A program made the translations under genes and the position numbers. From a virus: a stretch of DNA of 54,289 nucleotides. Positions 48,806-54,289 of this stretch are shown here, piece by piece (the first letter of the stretch is position 1; each line of letters opens with the position of its first letter). Below the pieces are notes generated by a model. That model had not been told where the DNA came from and searched no databases. It saw only the letters and a list, made by a program, of their open reading frames with translations. Where the stretch lies: the IMG/VR virus record IMGVR_UViG_3300027969_004149, positions 1 through 54,289 of that record; one strand, written 5' to 3'.

Positions 48806-48836
48806 ATATGTATTGTTTAACAACAGGAGTGACTCT

Positions 48837-50012
48837 ATGGTAACCAAACTAAAAAAAGCAAGTATTGCTATCCGCCAAAATAAAGGACGTGATTTAAGTC
48901 CAAAATGGGATGACCACGAAACCTTCACTGCTGATGAATTTAGTCGACACTTCCGGATGGCTATGAGTTATTATCGTTTGGAAGCCAGCGCCAAAGAACT
49001 CAAACCCAAAGTTATTAATTGGATGAGCAGCCAGAACTATCCAAAAGATGTTATCAAAGCATTCAAAGATACTAAAGACAATCGTTGCGGCGCAACCGTA
49101 GGCGCTATTGCTGCTAACCTACTTAGAGGTATGCCTTCGGTCAGAGCAGACTTCAATGAGGGTCGTAACACCGCAGAATGGTTAAGCAAGTCTATTGCCA
49201 AGATCATCGACGAGGGCAAGCACGACGAAGTTGAACTTGAGGAAGGCGCAGTAGAAATCAAACCCGCTGTATATACTCCCAGCATTCAAGAACGACTGCG
49301 TGAAGTTGCGCTAGGAATGACTGAAGAAATTGAAGATGCCATTGAAGCGTTTCAAACAGATCCTGAATCTTTTGATCCAAAAGCATTTAAACTTTTAAAT
49401 CTACTGAGGGGTCGTCAGGCCAAGGCTGCTCACGCTCGTGTCATTAAAACATTATACACTCGAAACTACGAAGAATTAGTAGAAGCGGCCACTACCAAAG
49501 ACGAGCAGTTGAAAGAAGGGTATGCTCATTTGAGCAAGGCCAATCTGAAGAAGATTACACTGTTCTACAGCGAAATCCTTTCAGCCTGTGATATGCTGGC
49601 ACAAGAAGCCAAGGTCAATAAAAAGCCTCGTGCCAAGAAGCCCACCGACAAAGCCAAAGTTGTGGCCAAGATGAAGTATCTCAAGCAGGACGAAAAACTT
49701 AAATTGGTTTCTATCAATCCGCAAGATATCATCGGTACCAAAGAACTGTGGATCTACAATGTCAAATCACGTAAATTGGGCAAGTATGTGGCTGCTGAAT
49801 TCAACGATCTTGCAGTCAAAGGCACCACAGTTATTGGTTTTGATTCAATAAAAAGCGTTCAGAAAACCCTGCGCAAGCCGGAAGAACAGCTCAAAGAGTT
49901 CAAGGCTGCAGGCAAGGTACAGTTACGCAAGTTCTTAGATGATATTAAAGCTGTGGATATCAAACTCAACGGTAGGATCAACGAAGATACAGTGTTGTTA
50001 AAAGTACAATAA
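48837..50012 (+). CDS. Conserved phage protein of unknown function (391 aa)
   Basis: About 391 residues. The ATG at 48837 is fixed by its AGGAG site and by the promoter upstream; an in-frame TTG at 48777 lies within the promoter. Largely helical and charged, with a basic linker KKPRAKKPTDKAK about residue 270 and a C-terminal beta region (LKLVSINPQDIIG, KELWIYNVKSRKLG). The basic linker suggests nucleic-acid binding; no enzyme motif is seen. Monocistronic, ended by the terminator at 50035. Confidence 0.8.
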   Translation: MVTKLKKASIAIRQNKGRDLSPKWDDHETFTADEFSRHFRMAMSYYRLEASAKELKPKVINWMSSQNYPKDVIKAFKDTKDNRCGATVGAIAANLLRGMPSVRADFNEGRNTAEWLSKSIAKIIDEGKHDEVELEEGAVEIKPAVYTPSIQERLREVALGMTEEIEDAIEAFQTDPESFDPKAFKLLNLLRGRQAKAAHARVIKTLYTRNYEELVEAATTKDEQLKEGYAHLSKANLKKITLFYSEILSACDMLAQEAKVNKKPRAKKPTDKAKVVAKMKYLKQDEKLKLVSINPQDIIGTKELWIYNVKSRKLGKYVAAEFNDLAVKGTTVIGFDSIKSVQKTLRKPEEQLKEFKAAGKVQLRKFLDDIKAVDIKLNGRINEDTVLLKVQ

Positions 50013-50034
50013 CAAAGTAAATTCTCAGTAAAAA

Positions 50035-50056
50035 GCGGGCAGACGCCCGCTTTTTT
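50035..50056 (+). terminator. Rho-independent terminator
   Basis: The perfect stem GCGGGC-AGAC-GCCCGC is followed by TTTTTT (50051-50056), 23 bases after the stop of the 391-residue gene. Confidence 0.94.
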
Positions 50057-50063
50057 GTTCATA

Positions 50064-50071
50064 GATAAATA
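50064..50071 (+). promoter_or_regulatory. Putative T4-type late promoter (GATAAATA)
   Basis: GATAAATA lies directly after the terminator and 7 bases before the ATG at 50079, with no ribosome site between. Confidence 0.65.
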
Positions 50072-50078
50072 CATTACT

Positions 50079-51167
50079 ATGAGCAATGTCAATAATTTAT
50101 TAGCCGCACTGGGCGATGAAATCAACTCAATCGCACAAACCGCCGCCCCAGATGTCAAAGAAATAGCACGAAAAATGCCTGCACGATCCCTATCAGGGGA
50201 TCACATATCCGGGGGTAAAATTCATAATTTCGCCAGCACCGGTATCACAGATACTGCTGTAAAAACTCAGCTTACTGTAAACAATGACGGTGTTACTGTT
50301 AAGAATCTGTTTGTAGAAAACATAGATAATCTCACAGTTGCCGGCACCCTCAAAACTAAAATACTAGTAGTTGATGAAATTAGAGCCGACATCAAATTTG
50401 AAAAAGATGTTCCTATTGTATTCTCAGGTGACACAATTGATGGCAAAGGATTGTTGTGGAGTGGTCAAGGGTATACCAAACAATTTATATTCAACTCTAA
50501 TCCAGATAGATTTTTTGTATCTGAACACATAGATCTAGCAAAAGGTAAAAGTATCACTATCAATAATATCAAAATTATTGATGAAAAAGAACTAGGTCCT
50601 ACTATTACAAAAAGTAATCTAAGAGAAGTTGGGCATCTAAAAGGACTTATAGTAGATGGCGGATTATCTGTAGGGCAGTTTATGGTGTTTGATGTCAACA
50701 CCAGTAGACTAGGACTAGGCACAGACAATCCTAACTCTGCGTTTAGTATTGTTGACGACGGAGTTGAACTTGTACTAGGTGCCAAAGACACAGTTAAAGC
50801 ATTTATCGGAACGTTTGCCGCACACGATCTAGAATTAGGCACTAACAATACAGCAGGTATAAGTCTACTAGCGGGTGGCAATATTGTTATAGGTAATCCC
50901 AATTCAGGGTATCATAAAGTATCAGTAATGGGATTGGTGGGTATAAACACTCAGACTCCTGATCAACGCAGTGCTCTACATGTCAACGGTGCACTGAAAT
51001 TCAACGACAAGTTACACTTTAGCTCCAATGCTGCTCCCACAATGAACTCTTATACCAAAGGTGATATATGTTGGAATGACAATCCACAGGCCGGCAAACA
51101 TGTTGGATGGGTATGTGTGCAGTCAGGTAACCCTGGCATATGGAACGGATTCGGTAGAATCGATTAA
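50079..51167 (+). CDS. Virion/tail-fibre-like structural protein
   Basis: A 362-residue protein from the ATG at 50079. The N-terminus (LAALGDEINSIAQTAAPD, ARSLSGDHISGGKI) is followed by beta-repeat regions with LTVNNDGVTVKNLFVENI, LGLGTDNPNSAFSIV and VGINTQTPDQ...LHVNG. The last two are the 'G-I-x-T-x-x-P' repeats of phage fibre and tail-spike C-termini. The late promoter and lack of any enzyme motif agree with a structural role. TAATG junction with the next gene. Confidence 0.78.
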   Translation: MSNVNNLLAALGDEINSIAQTAAPDVKEIARKMPARSLSGDHISGGKIHNFASTGITDTAVKTQLTVNNDGVTVKNLFVENIDNLTVAGTLKTKILVVDEIRADIKFEKDVPIVFSGDTIDGKGLLWSGQGYTKQFIFNSNPDRFFVSEHIDLAKGKSITINNIKIIDEKELGPTITKSNLREVGHLKGLIVDGGLSVGQFMVFDVNTSRLGLGTDNPNSAFSIVDDGVELVLGAKDTVKAFIGTFAAHDLELGTNNTAGISLLAGGNIVIGNPNSGYHKVSVMGLVGINTQTPDQRSALHVNGALKFNDKLHFSSNAAPTMNSYTKGDICWNDNPQAGKHVGWVCVQSGNPGIWNGFGRID

Positions 51168-51760
51168 TGCCTCGAGCATTGGTAATTGGCAATGGCGAAA
51201 GTAGACGCCATGTTGATATCAGTACATACACCGATCATGTTCTTATAGGATGCAATGCCATACACAGAGATCTCAATGTCAATCATTTGATCTGTTGTGA
51301 TCGTAGAATGGCCGAAGAAGCTGTAAACAATCCCAATACCGAAGACACAGAAATCTATGTGCGTGATCATTGGCATCACTACTTCAGAAAAATAAGAAAA
51401 AACAAAAACATCAATCTTCTACCCGAGGTACCTACTCGAGGTGAATTAAAAAAAGATCAGGGCGAACATTGGGGCAGTGGTGGATATGCTGTGCTGTTGG
51501 CTGCTGTGTTAGGTCACCAAGAAGTCACAATGATCGGATTTGATCTGTATCCAATTGATCATAGTGTGAACAACATCTACAAAGGCACAGTGAACTATGC
51601 TAGAACAGGCGCTCAGGCAGTAGATCCCAGCTATTGGGTCTACCAGATTGGATCAGTATTCACGTACTATCCCAATACAACATTTGTGATCTATAATAAA
51701 CAGGGCTGGAAGATGCCTCAAGAATGGCAAAAAAATAATGTGGAATTCATTGCGTTATAA
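51167..51760 (+). CDS. MptE/DUF115-like Rossmann protein
   Basis: A 197-residue protein. ALVIGNGESRRHVDISTY, then VLIGCNAIHRDLNVNHLICCDRRM, is the opening of the DUF115/MptE-like group (6-hydroxymethylpterin diphosphokinase-like or sialyltransferase-like Rossmann domains). EHWGSGGYAVLLAAVLGHQEVTM matches the second conserved block, and MIGFDLYP follows. The substrate could be a pterin or a nucleotide sugar. TAATG overlap with the fibre-like gene suggests expression with virion genes, which favours a glycan role. Both readings are inference. Confidence 0.65.
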   Translation: MPRALVIGNGESRRHVDISTYTDHVLIGCNAIHRDLNVNHLICCDRRMAEEAVNNPNTEDTEIYVRDHWHHYFRKIRKNKNINLLPEVPTRGELKKDQGEHWGSGGYAVLLAAVLGHQEVTMIGFDLYPIDHSVNNIYKGTVNYARTGAQAVDPSYWVYQIGSVFTYYPNTTFVIYNKQGWKMPQEWQKNNVEFIAL

Positions 51761-51778
51761 ATAGAAACATAGTATACT
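51750..51778 (+). promoter_or_regulatory. Sigma70-like promoter, TTGCGT-17-TATACT
   Basis: A weaker -35 (51750-51755) and the -10 TATACT (51773-51778) are 17 bases apart, upstream of the QueD-like gene. The spacer contains an exact late octamer, so early and late signals overlap here. Confidence 0.55.
51756..51763 (+). promoter_or_regulatory. T4-type late octamer TATAAATA
   Basis: The exact T4 late consensus overlaps the stop codon of the MptE-like gene and lies within the spacer of the sigma70-like promoter. It could add late expression of the QueD-like gene. Confidence 0.5.
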
Positions 51779-51810
51779 ATTACAATACACACAGTAGCAC
51801 AGAGGACTCT

Positions 51811-51939
51811 ATGGCATCATCCCTCTTTAAACACTCTGCAGTCATCAAACTTGCTACCTACAAAAAGGAGACTAGAGATGGCAAAATATCTTTCAACAAA
51901 AACTTACGGCAACGACCGCGGACTTTCATGCTGTTTTAG
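51811..51939 (+). CDS. Possible 42-residue upstream ORF overlapping the QueD-like gene
   Basis: An ATG at 51811 with an AGAGGA site 8 bases upstream opens a 42-codon frame that ends at 51939, 62 bases inside the QueD-like gene and in a different frame. It begins MASSLFKHSAVIK and is Lys/Arg-rich. It may be a real small protein or a leader that couples ribosome flow to the QueD-like start. No homologue recognised. Confidence 0.35.
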   Translation: MASSLFKHSAVIKLATYKKETRDGKISFNKNLRQRPRTFMLF

Positions 51940-52402
51940 ACAGTGGAAAAGTACACATTCACATTGCTCATTGCTACACGGATACTCAATCGGTATCAAA
52001 TTAATTTTCGAATCAGAAACACTAGATGACCGCAATTGGGTCATGGACTTTGGCGGACTCAAAGCATTTAAAGAGTGGAGTGAGTGGCAATTCGATCACA
52101 CCACTGTAATGGGCAGTGATGATCCTCATCTTCCAAAGTTCAAAGAACTGGCCAAGTTGGGCAAGCAAGCAGAAGGCGGTGTACTGGATCTACGTGTTGT
52201 AGAAGCAGTAGGTTGCGAAAAGTTTGCTGAGTTAGCTTACCGAACTATGAACGAAATCCTAGAAGCATATAAACAAGGTCGTGGTTGGACACATCCAGAT
52301 GGTCGTGTATTTGAAGCACGTTATCCTGTTGGTCAAGGTGTTAAACTTCGTAGTGCTGAAGTATTTGAACATGCTGGCAACTCGGCAATTTATGAGGCCT
52401 AA
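51878..52402 (+). CDS. queD: 6-carboxytetrahydropterin synthase-like (QueD/PTPS family)
   Basis: About 174 residues from the ATG at 51878, which has AAGGAG upstream (51864-51869). THSHCSLLHGYSIGI matches the catalytic Cys and HGH zinc region of QueD (Cys30, His34), but the second His of HGH is Tyr36; His27 and His29 could substitute. WQFDHTTVM matches the catalytic Asp-His segment, and EVFEHAGNSAIY the C-terminal Glu. QueD converts dihydroneopterin triphosphate toward preQ0. With the QueC-like gene it suggests a 7-deazaguanine route, though other steps are not in the window. Confidence 0.75.
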   Translation: MAKYLSTKTYGNDRGLSCCFRQWKSTHSHCSLLHGYSIGIKLIFESETLDDRNWVMDFGGLKAFKEWSEWQFDHTTVMGSDDPHLPKFKELAKLGKQAEGGVLDLRVVEAVGCEKFAELAYRTMNEILEAYKQGRGWTHPDGRVFEARYPVGQGVKLRSAEVFEHAGNSAIYEA

Positions 52403-52560
52403 TGAAAAGGCTTTGGCGTTTATGGGCTAAAGCACTAGGTGAAAAATCAGGTGCTACTGATCGAGAAGCTGATTCAGTAGCACTTGTTCGTACAGTTATT
52501 GTACTAACCTATATCATCACAAACCTGTTTATTATTGCTGGTGTCATCAGACATTGGTAA
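52402..52560 (+). CDS. Small membrane protein (52 aa)
   Basis: The ATG at 52402 overlaps the QueD-like stop as TAATG. A basic N-terminus [15 protein letters not shown] is followed by an acidic linker and one membrane helix ([18 protein letters not shown]). I recall a closely similar small protein, starting [14 protein letters not shown], in T4-like phages of marine bacteria. Its role is unknown; an inner-membrane position with the N-terminus in the cytoplasm is likely. Confidence 0.8.
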   Translation: MKRLWRLWAKALGEKSGATDREADSVALVRTVIVLTYIITNLFIIAGVIRHW

Positions 52561-52568
52561 ATAATAAT

Positions 52569-53414
52569 ATGCGTACATTTAATATTAACCAACTCGCTAT
52601 CGGTAACAAATTACCCTTTGTTCTCATCGCTGGCCCGTGTCAAATAGAAAGTCAGGACCATGCAGAAGATACCTGTGCTAGGCTTATTGCTATCACAGCA
52701 TTGCTTGGTATCCCGTTGATCTATAAAAGTAGTTTTGATAAAGCCAATCGTTCTAGCATTTCTACCAAGCGTGGAGTAGGGATCAAAGAAGGACTTGATA
52801 TTCTCAATTCAATCAAGCACAGTTTCGGAGTGCCTGTGTTAACAGATATTCACGAATCGTGGCAGGCAAAGGAGTGTGCAGAAGCTGGCATCGACATACT
52901 ACAAATTCCAGCATTCCTATGTAGACAAACTGATTTATTATTGGCTGCTGGAGAAACTGGCTGTGTGATTAATGTCAAGAAAGGTCAATTTCTTGCACCC
53001 CACGATATGAAAAATGTTGCAGCAAAGATTGCTTCAACTGGCAATGAACGTATTATGTTATGCGAAAGAGGATACACTCATGGATACAATAACCTTGTGG
53101 TGGACATGCGCAGTCTACCTATCATGGCAAGCACTGGCTATCCAGTGGTCTTTGATGCCACACATTCTGTTCAACAGCCTGGGGGAATGGGAGAAAGATC
53201 TGGAGGAGATAGGACCATGGTCCCGTACTTGGCGAGAGCTGCTATAGCCACAGGATGTGTATCAGCCCTGTTCATGGAATGCCACGAAGATCCAGATAAC
53301 GCACCCAGCGATGGCCCTAACATGATCAAGTTAGATGATCTCTCAGAAATATTAGAACAATTGGTTGCCATAGATGGAATTGTCAAAAGAACAACGCCAA
53401 CAAGCCAAGGCTGA
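52569..53414 (+). CDS. kdsA: 3-deoxy-D-manno-octulosonate 8-phosphate synthase
   Basis: About 281 residues from the ATG at 52569, near the 284 of E. coli Kds[13 protein letters not shown] (N-terminal AGPC), [89 protein letters not shown] and [19 protein letters not shown] are all KdsA blocks. It condenses arabinose 5-phosphate with phosphoenolpyruvate to KDO-8-phosphate, the LPS inner-core sugar. It points to a Gram-negative host and a role in envelope or glycan change during infection. Confidence 0.95.
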   Translation: MRTFNINQLAIGNKLPFVLIAGPCQIESQDHAEDTCARLIAITALLGIPLIYKSSFDKANRSSISTKRGVGIKEGLDILNSIKHSFGVPVLTDIHESWQAKECAEAGIDILQIPAFLCRQTDLLLAAGETGCVINVKKGQFLAPHDMKNVAAKIASTGNERIMLCERGYTHGYNNLVVDMRSLPIMASTGYPVVFDATHSVQQPGGMGERSGGDRTMVPYLARAAIATGCVSALFMECHEDPDNAPSDGPNMIKLDDLSEILEQLVAIDGIVKRTTPTSQG

Positions 53415-54180
53415 AAAACGAGCTGCCAAAATGGCAGCACGTGGTGAATACCCAGACCTAGTAGTGCCTTCAGATCCCAACGATCCTATCACTGTGCTGT
53501 GTGTGAGATTCGGCAACAAGTACGGCCGTGAATATGTAGAACGTTTGCGCAATATGGTTTCAAGGCATCTCACAGTACCTTACGAATTTGCTTGCCTCAC
53601 TGACGATCAACACGACATCCCCGGAGTGAGAAAAATATATCAACCAAATGCCAACTATGCCAGAGGATGGTGGCACAAGGTACATATGTTTGATTCTAAA
53701 TTGCCTCTCAGAGGGAGAATACTTTATCTCGATCTTGATGTGGTCATACATGCCAACATGGACAAGCTCACTGGATATCATCCTACCAACTTCATAGGTA
53801 TCCACGATTTCAATAGAAAATTTTATCCGTCGTGGAACTATCTCAATAGTTCGGTGTTGGCATGGACCCACGGAACACAGAGTCACATCTATGAGCAGTT
53901 CAAACAAAAGCCCTCAGACGCACAACGTCTTCAGGGAGATCAAGATTGGATTTGGAAATTATGCAAAGATAAGATTAAATTCTGGCCTAAAGAATGGATC
54001 ATGAGCTATAAGTGGGAAATACGTAGCAGAGATGAGCTTACTGTTGCACATGGCGGAAGACAATTCAAAACTGTTCGAAACGATATAAGACCGCATCAAG
54101 AATGCAGTATAGCTGTGTTCCACGGGGAACCAAACCCGCAGGACGTTCAGGACAAATTTGTCGTTGACAACTGGCAGTGA
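53374..54180 (+). CDS. Glycosyltransferase-like protein with DxD motif
   Basis: A 268-residue protein. After a basic 30-residue N-terminus, [27 protein letters not shown] and [10 protein letters not shown] lead to [11 protein letters not shown], whose D-x-D (Asp120, Asp122) binds the metal-nucleotide sugar of GT-A glycosyltransferases. [11 protein letters not shown] and [10 protein letters not shown] follow as in GT8/DUF-type relatives. The start lies 41 bases inside kdsA, so the two are co-translated. Acceptor and sugar unknown; the kdsA neighbour suggests a surface glycan. Confidence 0.78.
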   Translation: MELSKEQRQQAKAEKRAAKMAARGEYPDLVVPSDPNDPITVLCVRFGNKYGREYVERLRNMVSRHLTVPYEFACLTDDQHDIPGVRKIYQPNANYARGWWHKVHMFDSKLPLRGRILYLDLDVVIHANMDKLTGYHPTNFIGIHDFNRKFYPSWNYLNSSVLAWTHGTQSHIYEQFKQKPSDAQRLQGDQDWIWKLCKDKIKFWPKEWIMSYKWEIRSRDELTVAHGGRQFKTVRNDIRPHQECSIAVFHGEPNPQDVQDKFVVDNWQ

Positions 54181-54192
54181 TGATGTTATACT
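54164..54192 (+). promoter_or_regulatory. Sigma70-like promoter, TTGACA-17-TATACT, leaderless geometry
   Basis: TTGACA (54164-54169) inside the end of the glycosyltransferase gene, 17-base spacer, TATACT (54187-54192). The -10 ends 6 bases before the ATG at 54199, exactly the spacing seen at 6835/6842. Confidence 0.75.
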
Positions 54193-54198
54193 TGTAGT

Positions 54199-54289
54199 AT
54201 GACATTTACCACACATCAAAGTCAAGTTCGTACAATCAAACGAGGCGATCCCCGTTTTCGTATTGTTGACAAAGTTATAACCTGTGATA
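54199..54289 (+). CDS. Partial CDS running off the window end
   Basis: An ATG at 54199 opens a frame with no stop for 30 codons to the window end (MTFTTHQSQVRTIKRGDP...). No family can be assigned from this length. No ribosome site; the promoter -10 ends 6 bases upstream. Confidence 0.5.
   Translation, partial: MTFTTHQSQVRTIKRGDPRFRIVDKVITCD

Noticed and set aside
50465-50902. A 145-codon minus-strand frame inside the fibre-like gene at 50079
   Set aside because: A Ser/Leu/Pro-rich shadow of the beta-repeat coding strand; no start signals.
53560-53907. A 115-codon minus-strand frame opposite the glycosyltransferase
   Set aside because: Antisense to the DxD region, with no start signals and no neighbours on that strand.
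1-54289. CRISPR arrays, insertion sequences, integrase or attachment sites
   Set aside because: No spaced direct repeats, transposase or recombinase motifs, or terminal inverted repeats were seen by eye. The cassette structure is explained by promoters and gene overlaps.

Overview
The window is AT-rich, almost gapless bacteriophage DNA. It most resembles a T4-like (myovirus-type) phage of a marine Gram-negative bacterium, but no terminase, capsid or replication gene lies inside it, so that placement is inference. The grounds are: virion-type proteins with an Mtd-like N-terminal domain and KGSI..DDS repeats; T4-late-type octamers (TATAAATA and relatives) just upstream of many genes; three ordinary tRNAs and one tRNA-like gene; thyX; and a block of small proteins (46.6-50.0 kb, 52.4 kb) that I recall as typical of T4-like phages of marine bacteria. 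The host is not identified. A phage KDO-8-phosphate synthase suggests an outer membrane with LPS.

Layout. 1-4.8 kb: end of a B12-type radical SAM gene, then candidate 2-oxoglutarate/Fe(II) (2OG) dioxygenases and an SGNH hydrolase, punctuated by tRNA-Arg, tRNA-Gly and tRNA-Thr. 4.8-7.65 kb: early-type genes behind sigma70-like promoters (metallopeptidase, translation factor IF-1, two tandem dual-specificity-type phosphatases, a metallophosphoesterase), closed by a series of hairpins. 7.8-9.2 kb: a tail-fibre-like late gene. 9.2-42.8 kb: a very large accessory region of short cassettes on both strands, holding most of the 22 candidate 2OG dioxygenases and 9 of the 10 radical SAM proteins, plus a fatty-acid desaturase, sulfotransferase, methyltransferases, QueC-like PP-loop enzyme, nitroreductase-like flavoprotein, SGNH hydrolase, amidinotransferase, class III aminotransferase, a kinase-like protein and a second virion-type protein. 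42.8-46.6 kb: tRNA-like gene, histone-H1-like protein, structural protein, ThyX, then an acyl carrier protein / SGNH / dioxygenase / holo-ACP synthase operon. 46.6-54.3 kb: early-type conserved phage genes, another fibre-like protein, an MptE/DUF115-like protein, a QueD-like protein, a small membrane protein, KdsA and a glycosyltransferase.

How the genes may work together. Cassettes start at divergent late promoters, run as stop-start overlapping operons (mostly ATGA, TAATG or short overlaps) and meet convergently with overlapping 3' ends. The gene content (radical chemistry, hydroxylation, acyl carrier, amidino and amino transfer, sulfation, methylation, desaturation) looks like a tailoring or biosynthetic pathway. 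It would be expressed late, so it may act on virion proteins, surface glycans, lipids or a small molecule. The substrate cannot be read from the sequence. Two promoter classes are visible: early-type TTGACA-17-TATAAT and late-type TAAATA. In both classes several motifs sit so close to the ATG that the mRNAs could be leaderless, and those genes lack a Shine-Dalgarno sequence. No stretch longer than about 300 bases lacks a gene. All family assignments come from motif recognition by eye, without database searches.
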